Assembly: GCA_903932155.1 (NCBI GenBank) | Contig: CAIZFH010000030.1 | Location: 1-49,259 of the forward strand | DNA from: an uncultured Granulicella sp. | GTDB taxonomy: Bacteria; Acidobacteriota; Terriglobia; Terriglobales; Acidobacteriaceae | Length of the DNA: 49,259 nucleotides | Reading direction: 5' to 3' | Shown: one piece after another, positions 1-8,105 of the stretch | Layout of the letters: every line of letters begins with the position of its first letter | Numbering within the stretch: the stretch's first letter is position 1 | Made by a program: the position numbers and the translations under genes | Notes under the pieces: generated by a model | The model's database searches: none | The model's input: the letters and a program-made list of their open reading frames with translations, nothing else | What the model was told of the DNA's origin: nothing

Positions 1-11
1 CAACGACAGAG

Positions 12-166
12 ATTCTGCCCGTGGACTGCGCTCGGGGCAGAATGACGGCACCAGTGGCACGCGGAATCCCACCCATCGCAAAGTACGCGATGGATGGGAT
101 TCCCGGCGCATTTGCTGGATTATTGAGCAGGGAAACAGAAGAAGCCCGACGCGGACGCCGGGCTTC
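12..166. repeat. Cluster of three intergenic palindromes
   Basis: Three inverted repeats lie within 155 bp. The first pairs attctgccc at 12-20 with gggcagaat at 35-43. The second pairs 63-79 with 87-103 (17 bp, one mismatch, 7-nt loop). The third pairs gaagcccg at 141-148 with cgggcttc at 159-166. No credible gene covers 1-458. The second resembles REP-like palindromes I associate with Terriglobia intergenic DNA; that is recall, not a search. Positions 167-298 hold AT-richer DNA in which I see nothing else. Confidence 0.6.
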
Positions 167-172
167 TCTCTC
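141..172. terminator. Possible bidirectional terminator hairpin
   Basis: An 8-bp GC-rich stem (141-148 with 159-166) is followed on the plus strand by a pyrimidine run (tctctctc). On the minus strand it is followed by a T-rich stretch. It could end transcription from a gene left of the window or from either side. Confidence 0.45.
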
Positions 173-298
173 TCATCTCTACTACCTTAATTATAGGCCG
201 TGGAAGGTAACTAGTATGCCAAGTATTTTCAACTATTAAGTGATTTAGATGGAGCAGTTTAGATTGGTTTTGGAGGGGCGAGGGCCTTGACAAGAAAA

Positions 299-319
299 AG
301 TGGGTAGTGGGTAGTAAAG
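299..319 (+). repeat. Orphan AGTGNNT heptamer repeat
   Basis: Three consecutive 7-bp units (agtgggt, agtgggt, agtaaag) lie upstream of the response regulator gene. They match the inner end of the right inverted repeat of the element at 7625-8092, read on its minus strand (agtgggt, agtaaac). A TTGACA at 287-292 sits just upstream and could be a -35 box, but no good -10 box follows. Confidence 0.5.
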
Positions 320-458
320 GACAGGCAGCGGCTGAAGCCGCGCCCATTCAAAGCAAATGCAAACTGCACCGCTCCCCGATCGTCCCGCTGCCCCAGTTCT
401 GCCCATCCTCCGCGATATACTTGCATGTATCGCAACGGCACAAGAGAGTATTTCATCT

Positions 459-851
459 ATGCAGAAATCATCGCCTCTGGTCCTGTGTGTGGACGACGAG
501 TTGGTCGGTCTGCGCATCCGCCAGATCCTTCTGGAACGCGCCGGCTATAAGGTGCTGACCGCCGCCGACGGCTACTCCGGACTGGAGCTGTTTGCCGCCC
601 ATCCCGTCGATGCCGTCGTCCTCGACTACGCCATGCCGGGAATGCATGGCGGACAGGTCGCCGAAAAGATGCGCCAGACGAAGCCCAAAGTCCCCATCCT
701 GCTACTCTCCGCGTACCTCGATCTTCCCACCGAAGTCACCTCCCTGGCAGACGTCTACATGACCAAGGGCGAGGGTGCGCCTGCCCTGCTGGACAAGCTG
801 GGCAACCTTATCCACGCCTCGCCGCATCATAAGCGTCAGCCTGGACAATGA
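459..851 (+). CDS. Single-domain response regulator (CheY-like receiver)
   Basis: Receiver-only response regulator of 130 residues. The acidic pair is D12-D13 (CVDDE), the phospho-acceptor is D56 in VVLDYAMPG, the switch Ser is S84 (LLLSAY) and the conserved Lys is K103 (MTKGEG). There is no output domain, so it must signal through a partner protein. The frame is open further upstream to 357, but the ATG at 459 has a purine-rich GAGAG about 10 bp before it and starts exactly where receiver homology begins. The kinase gene follows within 30 bp, so the two are probably co-transcribed and cognate. The partner and output are unknown. Confidence 0.85.
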   Translation: MQKSSPLVLCVDDELVGLRIRQILLERAGYKVLTAADGYSGLELFAAHPVDAVVLDYAMPGMHGGQVAEKMRQTKPKVPILLLSAYLDLPTEVTSLADVYMTKGEGAPALLDKLGNLIHASPHHKRQPGQ

Positions 852-879
852 AAGATTCGAAATAAAGGACGCAACGGTC

Positions 880-2685
880 TTGGAGTTTATTCTCTTCAAA
901 CGAACGCTGAGGCAGGTTCTGCTTCTGCCCATCGTCGCCTGCCTCGTGCTCGCATGCTTTCTCGTCTGGCAGATCACCGGGGCCAACGCCACCGTTGGCC
1001 TCTTCGAAAAGTCCGACCAGAGAACCGACCTCACTACCCGAATCGAAAAGCTCGTCGTCGATGAGGAGACGGGACTGCGCGGCTATCAGACGACCTCTGA
1101 CACTCGCTTCCTACAGCCCTACTACGATGCCGAAGCCCCCATGCAGAAGGCTATCGCCGACCTCCAGTCCATGATCGGACCAAGCCAGCCACAAGACGTG
1201 GCACTGTCGCTGTACCTGAAACAATTCATCCAGGAGCACGAGACCTGGCATCAGGGATTCGCCGAACCCCTCATCGCCACGATCTCTGCCGGCGGACACA
1301 CCAACGACGTCGACCTCAACCTGCAGGGCATGTCCCGTATGAATGCCATGCGAGACAGCCTCAAGGCTATTGCGTCCCAATCCGAGCGGCGCAGTCAGGA
1401 CCGCATCGTCCTCTGGCGTTCGCAAACCCGCCATCTGCTCTTCCTGCTGATCGGCCTTACATTGACCATTGGCCTACTTATTGGACTCTTCACGCGCGTC
1501 CGGCTCAAGACCGCCTACGATTCCTTCCGCCAACAGCTCGACCTACAGCGCCAACGCACCCACGAACTCTTCGAGTCAGAGCAACACCTGCGTACCACCC
1601 TATCCTCCATCGGAGATGGCGTCATCGTATGCGACTCCGAAGGCCACGTCCAGATGATGAACCCGGTGGCCCAGGCCCTGACCGGGTGGACCGAGTCCGA
1701 GGCGCAGAACCGTCCCCTCGACCAGATATTTCACATTGTCAACGAGATTACGCGCCAGCCCGTAGAAAATCCTTTCCTCAAAGTGCAGCGCCTCAAGCGC
1801 GTAGTCGGAGTCTCCCAACACACAATCCTGCTGCGCAAGGACGGCGCTGAAATTTCCGTCGACGACAGCGGAGCGCCCATCCGCAACGCAGCCGGAGATA
1901 TCACCGGCATTGTCATGGTCTTCCGCGATATCACCCTCGAACTGAAAACCCGCGCCGCGCTGCTCGCCAACGAAAAGCTCGCCGTTGCCGGTCGCCTCGC
2001 CGCTACTATCGCCCACGAGATCCACAACCCGCTGGACTCCGTTGCCAACCTACTCTACCTGCTACAGCATGAACCCAAAGAGGAAGAGTCCAAACAGTTC
2101 CTGCAGATGGCGCATACCGAACTGGCCCGAGTCACCCAGATCAGCCGTGCCATGCTCAGCCTGTATCGCGAATCCACCGCCCCGGTCAGCGTCAATCTCA
2201 AAGAGATGCTCGACGACCTGCTGCTGTTGATGCAGCGCCGCTTCCAGATACTGGGTGTGACGGTCTCCGCCGATCTGCCGCCAGAGATCGCAGTCGAGGG
2301 ATTCCCCGCCGAGCTCCGCCAAGTCTTCACCAACCTGATCGCGAACGCAGCCGAGGCCGCAGGTCAGAGCGGCAACGTCAAAATCCGTGTCCTCCCCCAA
2401 CCCGCAGGCACCGTTTCCAGTCAGACAGTGGAAGCCGGAGCCATCGTCGAAATCATCGACAACGGCCCAGGAATTACAGCAGAAAACCGCAAACGCATAT
2501 TCCAACCCTTCTTTACCACCAAGGGAGAGCAAGGCACCGGGCTCGGCCTCTGGGTGTCGCAGGGAATCATCCGCAAACATGCAGGCACCATCGACCTGGA
2601 CAGCCGCACCGATGGCCCAGACCACGGCACCACCGCACACGTCTTCCTGGCCTCCAAGCCAGTCATCAACCTGGGCGGTAACTAG
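880..2685 (+). CDS. Membrane sensor histidine kinase (CHASE3-PAS-HisKA-HATPase)
   Basis: Sensor kinase of about 601 residues. An N-terminal TM helix precedes a CHASE3-type extracytoplasmic domain ([12 protein letters not shown] region), then a second TM helix near residues 185-205. A PAS domain follows at about 235-355. The HisKA box has its phospho-accepting His near residue 379 (IAHEIHNP). The ATPase domain shows N ([10 protein letters not shown]), G1 (DNGPGI) and G2 (GTGLGLW) boxes. I chose the TTG at 880 because AAAGGA lies 10 bp upstream and it directly precedes the first TM helix. An ATG at 775 would overlap the response regulator by 77 bp and add an implausible leader. The last 4 bp overlap the convergent ltaE stop. 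The signal sensed is unknown. Confidence 0.85.
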   Translation: MEFILFKRTLRQVLLLPIVACLVLACFLVWQITGANATVGLFEKSDQRTDLTTRIEKLVVDEETGLRGYQTTSDTRFLQPYYDAEAPMQKAIADLQSMIGPSQPQDVALSLYLKQFIQEHETWHQGFAEPLIATISAGGHTNDVDLNLQGMSRMNAMRDSLKAIASQSERRSQDRIVLWRSQTRHLLFLLIGLTLTIGLLIGLFTRVRLKTAYDSFRQQLDLQRQRTHELFESEQHLRTTLSSIGDGVIVCDSEGHVQMMNPVAQALTGWTESEAQNRPLDQIFHIVNEITRQPVENPFLKVQRLKRVVGVSQHTILLRKDGAEISVDDSGAPIRNAAGDITGIVMVFRDITLELKTRAALLANEKLAVAGRLAATIAHEIHNPLDSVANLLYLLQHEPKEEESKQFLQMAHTELARVTQISRAMLSLYRESTAPVSVNLKEMLDDLLLLMQRRFQILGVTVSADLPPEIAVEGFPAELRQVFTNLIANAAEAAGQSGNVKIRVLPQPAGTVSSQTVEAGAIVEIIDNGPGITAENRKRIFQPFFTTKGEQGTGLGLWVSQGIIRKHAGTIDLDSRTDGPDHGTTAHVFLASKPVINLGGN

Positions 2686-3728
2686 TCCCCGGCACCCCAC
2701 CCTGCCAGCAACTCACCCACCACCTGCGCCGCGCGCTCGCACGCCTGCCGGTTTACATCGAAGTGGGTTACAAACCGCACCGTCCGAGCCCCGGCTCCGC
2801 GCGCCAACACGCCCTTGGCCTGCAATGCCGCGCAAAACTTCGCAACGTCCTCTTCCTTTGGCAACTTGAAGACCACAATGTTGGTCTGCACCGACTCCAG
2901 ATCGATCTCTGCCGCCTTATGCGCCGCTACAGCCTCTGCCAGCAGACGCGCGTTGGCATGGTCTTCTCCCAGACGCGCCGGCATCTCTTCCAGCGCGATC
3001 AATCCGGCCGCCGCCAGCACGCCCACCTGCCGCATGCCGCCGCCCATCGCCTTGCGGAATATCCGCGCCCGCGCTATCGCCTCCTTCGTTCCAACCAGCA
3101 TCGAACCCACCGGCGCACCCAGACCTTTTGACAGGCAGAACATCACCGTATCGAAGCCCGCCGTCAGCTCCCGCACCCCAACCCCCAGCGCAGTTGCCGC
3201 ATGAAAGATGCGCGCGCCATCCAGATGCACGGGCAGGCCCATCGCATGGGCGCCATCGCATATCTCCCGCATAGTCGCAACTGGCGTCACCGTTCCGCCC
3301 GCCATATTGTGCGTGTTCTCCAGGCAGATCAGCCCCGTCGATGCATGGAAGGGCATGCCACGAAAGATCGCCCCACGCACCAGCTGCCAGTTCAGGATCC
3401 CGCGCTCCGCCGCCACCGGCCTTAGCGTGCAGCCGGAAAAGGCCGCCGCCGTCCCCATCTCCCAGTTCAGCACATGCGACCGCGCCTCGCACACCACCTC
3501 CTGCCCATGCTCCGTGTGCAGCCGGATTGCTACCTGGTTGCCCATGGTCCCGGTGGGCACATACAGTCCCGCCTCGCGGCCAAAGATCTCCGCCGCCCGC
3601 TCCTCCAGCCGGTTCACTGTCGGGTCTTCGCCGTACACATCGTCGCCCACCTCGGCCGCCGCCATCGCCTCCCGCATCCTCGCCGTCGGCCGCGTTACCG
3701 TATCGCTTCTCAGATCAATCATCGCCAT
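2682..3728 (-). CDS. ltaE: Low-specificity L-threonine aldolase
   Basis: PLP-dependent fold-type I enzyme of 348 residues that cleaves L-threonine or allo-threonine to glycine and acetaldehyde. The N-terminus [12 protein letters not shown] is the family hallmark. The HLDGAR motif (Asp170) and the Schiff-base lysine K201 in [12 protein letters not shown] are intact. Length fits the family. The start ATG at 3728 is preceded by AAAGGA. It lies 26 bp downstream of hemW on the same strand, so the two are likely co-transcribed, though the pathways are unrelated. Substrate range cannot be read from sequence; a glycine-forming or beta-eliminating relative is the main alternative. Confidence 0.9.
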   Translation of the reverse strand: MAMIDLRSDTVTRPTARMREAMAAAEVGDDVYGEDPTVNRLEERAAEIFGREAGLYVPTGTMGNQVAIRLHTEHGQEVVCEARSHVLNWEMGTAAAFSGCTLRPVAAERGILNWQLVRGAIFRGMPFHASTGLICLENTHNMAGGTVTPVATMREICDGAHAMGLPVHLDGARIFHAATALGVGVRELTAGFDTVMFCLSKGLGAPVGSMLVGTKEAIARARIFRKAMGGGMRQVGVLAAAGLIALEEMPARLGEDHANARLLAEAVAAHKAAEIDLESVQTNIVVFKLPKEEDVAKFCAALQAKGVLARGAGARTVRFVTHFDVNRQACERAAQVVGELLAGWGAGD

Positions 3729-3754
3729 TTCCTTTCCCCACTCAAATTACTCCA

Positions 3755-4948
3755 TCATCCCACCGGCGTCTCCACCAGCAACCGGCTGAAGACTTCATTC
3801 GACACCATCCGTCCCCGCGCCGTCAGCCGAACCCGGCTTTCCTCGCGCTCCACCAGCCCAGCCTCCTCCAAATCGTCCAGCGCAGCAACCGCGCCGTGTA
3901 TCAGCTCCTCGCCAAATTCCGAGCGCAGCTCTTCCAGATCGACGCCCTCGTTCATCCGCAGCCCCAGAAACATCGCCTCCTCAAACCCCTGTTCCCTGCC
4001 AATCCGCTCCACCTCCGGACTCTCGAACCTCGAATCTTGAACTTCGTACCTGGCAAGCTCATCCGTATTCGCCCAGCGCACCGCGTCGTCGTCACATCGC
4101 AGCATCGAGTGCGCGTCCAGCCCAAATCCTATATACGGCTCGCGCCGCCAGTACTTCCTGTTGTGCCGCGATGCATGACCCTTGCGCGCAAAATTGGAGA
4201 TCTCGTACTGCATCACTCCGCCACTCTCCAGCCACGCGCATGCCTCCGCGTACCGCTCCGCCGTTTCGTCATCCGAGGCCACCGACTCCACGCCATAGCG
4301 TGTGCCGTGCGCAAGCAGCTCGCGGCCCAGACGCGAATCCTCATCCACCTCCAGCATGTACACGCTCACATGCGGCACCGCGCTCCCCAATGCCACATCA
4401 ACCGATTCGCGCCAACTCACCGCGGTCTGCCGCGGCAGACCCGCAATCAGGTCTACATTGATCTCCGCTATTCCCGCCGCGCGCATGCGCGCAATCTCCG
4501 CCAGGCACATCGCGCGAGTGTGCAACCGACCTACCGCGCTAGCCTCTGCATCCACAAACGACTGCACGCCGAAGCTGACGCGGTTCATCCCCAGGCGCAA
4601 CAACTCGTCCAGCGTCTGGTCGCCCAACTGCCCCGGCGCGCACTCCAGGGTGACCTCAGCATCCGCCGTCACCTTGAACTCGCCGCGTAGTGCTGCAAAC
4701 AGCCGCCGCATCTGTCCGGCGGAGAGAAGGCTCGGAGTGCCTCCACCGAAGAAGACCGTATCCACCTGCTCCGGGAGCTCCGCGCGCATCTCCGTCGTCC
4801 GTACGCGCGCCGACCGAATCTCAGCGCACACGCGCTCCACATACCGTTCCATACGGTCTGATCCAGGCCCGCCGAATACCCCAGAAGCAAAGTTGCAGTA
4901 GCTGCACTTCGCCTTGCAAAACGGCACCGAGATGTACACCCCCAGCAT
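3755..4948 (-). CDS. hemW: Radical SAM heme chaperone HemW
   Basis: Radical SAM protein of 397 residues, formerly annotated as oxygen-independent coproporphyrinogen oxidase-like. The N-terminus carries the CxxxCxxC 4Fe-4S motif in VPFCKAKCSYCNF, then the SAM-binding GGGTPSLL. A HemN-like C-terminal domain occupies roughly the last 70 residues. HemW lacks the N-terminal arm of true HemN and is thought to insert heme into acceptor proteins. The frame is open to a TTG at 4957, but the ATG at 4948 is the better start, with a GGGGCGGGG stretch upstream as a poor SD. It is upstream of ltaE and 67 bp downstream of the membrane protein gene. Confidence 0.88.
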   Translation of the reverse strand: MLGVYISVPFCKAKCSYCNFASGVFGGPGSDRMERYVERVCAEIRSARVRTTEMRAELPEQVDTVFFGGGTPSLLSAGQMRRLFAALRGEFKVTADAEVTLECAPGQLGDQTLDELLRLGMNRVSFGVQSFVDAEASAVGRLHTRAMCLAEIARMRAAGIAEINVDLIAGLPRQTAVSWRESVDVALGSAVPHVSVYMLEVDEDSRLGRELLAHGTRYGVESVASDDETAERYAEACAWLESGGVMQYEISNFARKGHASRHNRKYWRREPYIGFGLDAHSMLRCDDDAVRWANTDELARYEVQDSRFESPEVERIGREQGFEEAMFLGLRMNEGVDLEELRSEFGEELIHGAVAALDDLEEAGLVEREESRVRLTARGRMVSNEVFSRLLVETPVG

Positions 4949-5015
4949 TCGGTCCAAAGCGCACCCCGCCCCAATTGTTGCACGCCACTGCGACGTTTCC
5001 CTGCCAGAGTTATAG

Positions 5016-6386
5016 TCAGGCAGCTTCGTTGGCGCGCACTGCGCTGATTGCCTTCGACCTCGATCGCATCCGCGCCGTCACCGCGCGCAGCCCCACAACC
5101 ACCAGAATCACAATCAGCGGCTCAATGGGCTGGCGATAGTCCATCATGGCATGCGAGATGTAATACGTCATGGGAAAGATGAGGATCGAGAGCAGGTAAG
5201 GCAGCGCGGAGGCGCGGTCCCTGCGCCACCAATCGCGCAGGCCAATCAACATCAGCAGCGTAAGGCTGCCGCAGAAAAATACGTTGGGCAGTTGGAAGGG
5301 CTCTTCCTGTTCGTAAGTGGGGGAGAGGCTCCAGAATCCGGTCCAATAGAAGACCGCGCGGCGCAGCGTAAGCCGCACGAAAAAGCCGGGATGGCGGGTG
5401 ATATAGCCCACTACCAGAGGCCGCTTGCTGGCGATATAGTCCGTCTCGCCCAGAGACCGGTACAGTCGCATCTCGTCGGGATTACTGGCCGGGTGGGTCG
5501 AGGCAATCGTGGGGTTGGTGCTGTCGCCGTTGTTGGACGACCAGAACTCAAACCAGAATCCGTCGCGCACCGGGCACACAACATGCAGCGTGCGATAGTT
5601 GCGAATGGTCCACGGCGTGAGAACAAGAATAATTCCCACCCCTGCCAATAGTCCGCTGCGCAGCACATCGCTGGAAAACCAGGAGCCGCTGCGACGCTGC
5701 TTCCACAGTTTCCACAACGGAATCAGAAGCAGCACAGGGAAGAGCGAGAAGGTTGCGGGATTGCACAGTCCGGTGAGCCCGTAGAGTGCTCCAAACCACA
5801 GCCACCGGACGGGCCGTTGCAGATGCAGGCGCAGCGCAAGCCAGAAACACGTGGTCAGCAGGAGTGAGGTCAGCGAATACTCCCACACGCGCCCCGCCGA
5901 AAAGTAGATGGCGAAGGGATAGATGGCCCAACCCCATCCCGCGAACATCGCAACCCGCGCGTTCAGAGAGAGGCGTGTCGCCAGATAGACCGGCAGGCAG
6001 GTAAGCGCGGAAAACACGCTGTTCAGCGTCAGGATGGTCAACGCGGACGCTGCCGAATAGACGCCGAAGATCCGGAAGATGACCGAAAGAAGATATGGAT
6101 ACAGCGGAGGCAGCAGCGCCGTGGGCCCGCTGAGCAGGTAGAACGGCGACGAGAAACCCTGGTTCCACGCGATCGATCGGGCCACCCAGCCGACTTCGTT
6201 GCCAAAGCTGTCGTAGTGCCGCGCCGGATCGGAAAAATCGCGGAAGATGAGGGCGACCACCACCATGCGTATCGCCCACGCCGCGGCCACCATCAACAAA
6301 AGACGCATCCTAGCCTGTCGAGAAAGTCGACCGTCCGTACAGTCCATCTCTGGTTCGGAATTGGGCCGAAGTGTCACTGTTGCCAT
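5016..6386 (-). CDS. Polytopic membrane protein, GT-C/ArnT-like glycosyltransferase
   Basis: Protein of 456 residues with about ten hydrophobic helices, the first starting near residue 28. An acidic loop after helix 1 (residues around SDPARHYDSFGNE) is in the place where GT-C enzymes carry their catalytic Asp/Glu. This suggests transfer of sugar from a polyprenyl-phosphate donor in the inner membrane (PMT_2/ArnT class). The start at 6386 is preferred over 6443 because the upstream 19 residues are hydrophilic and carry no signal. Acceptor and sugar are unknown. Confidence in the membrane architecture is high, in the enzyme class moderate. Confidence 0.65.
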   Translation of the reverse strand: MATVTLRPNSEPEMDCTDGRLSRQARMRLLLMVAAAWAIRMVVVALIFRDFSDPARHYDSFGNEVGWVARSIAWNQGFSSPFYLLSGPTALLPPLYPYLLSVIFRIFGVYSAASALTILTLNSVFSALTCLPVYLATRLSLNARVAMFAGWGWAIYPFAIYFSAGRVWEYSLTSLLLTTCFWLALRLHLQRPVRWLWFGALYGLTGLCNPATFSLFPVLLLIPLWKLWKQRRSGSWFSSDVLRSGLLAGVGIILVLTPWTIRNYRTLHVVCPVRDGFWFEFWSSNNGDSTNPTIASTHPASNPDEMRLYRSLGETDYIASKRPLVVGYITRHPGFFVRLTLRRAVFYWTGFWSLSPTYEQEEPFQLPNVFFCGSLTLLMLIGLRDWWRRDRASALPYLLSILIFPMTYYISHAMMDYRQPIEPLIVILVVVGLRAVTARMRSRSKAISAVRANEAA

Positions 6387-6722
6387 CAATGCTGTTTCTT
6401 TCGGGGGGTTCACGAGCTGGTACTGGTGCGCCCAGCGAAGCACTCAGTCTGTGTCCGGTGGCGAAGAGGCGTGCATAAGTTGCAGGAAACATGCAGTAGA
6501 ATCCAACGCACTTAATTTTACCCTGTTCGTCAAGCAGTATGGAAGGCGGGAATGGATATTGAGCAATCAAAGTATCATGGATACCAGTAGGGGTTTCGCT
6601 GCTGAATAACCACTCGAAACACCTATACTCATAGGCGAATCGCACATCTTGACATGCTTCGGCGACGTAGATTGACTTGAGAAATAACTTGCAACTCAGG
6701 CTTTGACTCACAACGGAGAACC
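6387..6722. other. Intergenic region upstream of the pyrimidine operon
   Basis: This 336-bp stretch is clearly lower in GC than its surroundings and contains no convincing gene. A TTGACA at 6649-6654 could serve as a -35 box for the plus-strand pyrimidine operon, but I find no good -10 box at 16-18 bp. A minus-strand frame from 6762 reading into the next gene looks degenerate and has no recognisable domain. Confidence 0.4.
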
Positions 6723-7622
6723 ATGGCGCGAGTCGTTCGATGTTCGTTGATTCAGGCTGCAAATGCCGTCCCCGCGGACCTCGAGGGCACAGCAGCGTCG
6801 CTGGACGGAATCAAGCAGGCGATGGTGCAGAAGCATGTCGCGATGGTTCGCGCTGCAGCGGCCGATGGCGCGCAGATCGTCTGCCTGCAAGAGGTCTTCA
6901 ATGGGCCATACTTCTGCGCTGAGCAGACCACGCGCTGGCAGCACTTTGCTGAGCCCATCCCCGACGGGCCCACCGTTCAACTCATGATGTCCCTGGCCCG
7001 TGAGCTTGGCATCGCGCTCATCGTCCCCATCTATGAAGTGGAGGACACGGACGGCGAGGGCGAGAAAAACTTCTACAACTCTGCCGCCGTCATCGGGCGC
7101 GACGGTGCCTTCCTCGGCAAGTACCGCAAGGCGCACATCCCGCACGCAGCTCCGGGCTTCTGGGAAAAGTATTATTTCCGCCCCGGCAACCTCGGCTTTC
7201 CAGTCTTCGACCTCGGCTTCTGTAGGATCGGCGTCTATCTCTGCTACGACCGTCACTTCCCCGAGGGCGCGCGCGTAATGGGCCTGAACGGCGCGGAGAT
7301 CGTCTTCAATCCCTCGGCCGTCATCGCCGGCCCCAACGACTTTCTGTGGAAGATTGAGCCGCCTGCACTGGCTGTGGCCAATGGATACTTTGTCGCCGCC
7401 ATCAACCGCGTAGGGGCGGAAGCACCGTGGAATCTCGGCCAGTTCTTCGGCCAGAGTTACTTCTGCAATCCTCGCGGCAAAATTCTTGCGGAAGGTCCGC
7501 GCGACAAGGACGAGATCGTCACCACCGACCTCGACCTCGATCTAATCGCCGAGGTCCGCCGCGCTTGGCCCTTTTATCGCGACCGCAGACCGGAGTTGTA
7601 TGGAGACCTAGTGAAGCCATAA
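6723..7622 (+). CDS. Beta-ureidopropionase / N-carbamoyl amidohydrolase (nitrilase superfamily)
   Basis: Carbon-nitrogen hydrolase of 299 residues with the full Glu-Lys-Cys triad: Glu in VCLQEVFNG, Lys in KYRKAHIP and Cys in YLCYDRHFPEG. Co-location with PreT, PreA, dihydropyrimidinase and an NCS1 permease points to the last step of reductive pyrimidine catabolism. There N-carbamoyl-beta-alanine or N-carbamoyl-beta-aminoisobutyrate is hydrolysed to the beta-amino acid, CO2 and ammonia. The start ATG at 6723 is preceded by GGAGAA. On sequence alone an N-carbamoylputrescine amidase is possible; the neighbours decide. It is first in the operon and is separated from preT by the element at 7625-8092. 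Confidence 0.82.
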   Translation: MARVVRCSLIQAANAVPADLEGTAASLDGIKQAMVQKHVAMVRAAAADGAQIVCLQEVFNGPYFCAEQTTRWQHFAEPIPDGPTVQLMMSLARELGIALIVPIYEVEDTDGEGEKNFYNSAAVIGRDGAFLGKYRKAHIPHAAPGFWEKYYFRPGNLGFPVFDLGFCRIGVYLCYDRHFPEGARVMGLNGAEIVFNPSAVIAGPNDFLWKIEPPALAVANGYFVAAINRVGAEAPWNLGQFFGQSYFCNPRGKILAEGPRDKDEIVTTDLDLDLIAEVRRAWPFYRDRRPELYGDLVKP

Positions 7623-7624
7623 AG

Positions 7625-8092
7625 ACAGTGGTTAGTGAATAGTGGATAGTGGATAGCAACAGCAAGAACCTGGCATTGGGAGACTGAATGGCAACCGTTG
7701 AGTCATTTCGAGATCTATTGGTGTGGCAACGATCCATTCAATTGGCACTTGCTGTCTATAAGCTAACTTTTATGTTTCCAAGAGAAGAAATATATGGATT
7801 GTCCAGCCAGATACGACGTGCTTCTGTTTCCGTGGCCAGCAATATTGCTGAAGGACAAGGCCGGGCGTCCACAGGTGAGTTTCGTCAGTTTCTTGGGATT
7901 GCTCGCGGATCGAATCTTGAGGTGCAAACTCAGCTGGTAATTGTGCGTGAACTTGGATACGGGACACAAACTGAAGTACAGAAATGTGATGAGTTATCTG
8001 TGGAAGTTGGAAAGATGATCAATGGCCTACTGAAATCCTTGTGAAGATCCTGATTGTTTACTACCCACTATCCACTACTCACTACTCACTGT
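7625..8092 (+). mobile_element. 468-bp IVS-like element with 35-bp inverted ends
   Basis: The segment begins ACAGTG and its reverse complement also begins ACAGTG. The terminal 35 nt at each end (7625-7659 and 8058-8092) match at 30 of 35 positions by eye. Both ends are built of 7-bp AGTGNNT units, about four on the left and five on the right. The only gene inside encodes a four-helix-bundle IVS protein. It sits between two genes of one pathway in the operon's orientation. The RNA should fold into one long stem with the gene in the loop, the architecture known for intervening sequences in bacterial 23S rRNA. Its mobility is inference. Confidence 0.6.
7688..8044 (+). CDS. Four-helix bundle protein (23S rRNA IVS family)
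   Basis: Protein of 118 residues belonging to the four-helix-bundle family typically encoded inside 23S rRNA intervening sequences (PF05635/TIGR02436 type). Diagnostic segments are FRDLLVWQRSI at the N-terminus, GLSSQIRRASVSVASNIAEG near residues 37-56, and EFRQFLGIARGSNLEVQTQL after it. The family has no established enzymatic function; relatives include Avd accessory proteins of diversity-generating retroelements. GGGAG lies just before the ATG at 7688. Its codon use is plainer and lower in GC than the flanking pathway genes, which supports recent acquisition. It is the only gene in the inverted-repeat element. Confidence 0.9.
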   Translation: MATVESFRDLLVWQRSIQLALAVYKLTFMFPREEIYGLSSQIRRASVSVASNIAEGQGRASTGEFRQFLGIARGSNLEVQTQLVIVRELGYGTQTEVQKCDELSVEVGKMINGLLKSL

Positions 8093-8105
8093 TTTTGGAG
8101 AGTTC

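Noticed and set aside
6310-6762. A 150-codon minus-strand frame over the gap before the pyrimidine operon
   Set aside because: It overlaps both flanking genes, has no SD or recognisable domain, and its C-terminal part is the antisense of the membrane protein's N-terminal region in another frame.
7627-8090. CRISPR array suggested by the AGTGNNT units
   Set aside because: Units are 7 bp, contiguous without spacers, and in inverted orientation around a gene; no cas genes are in the window.
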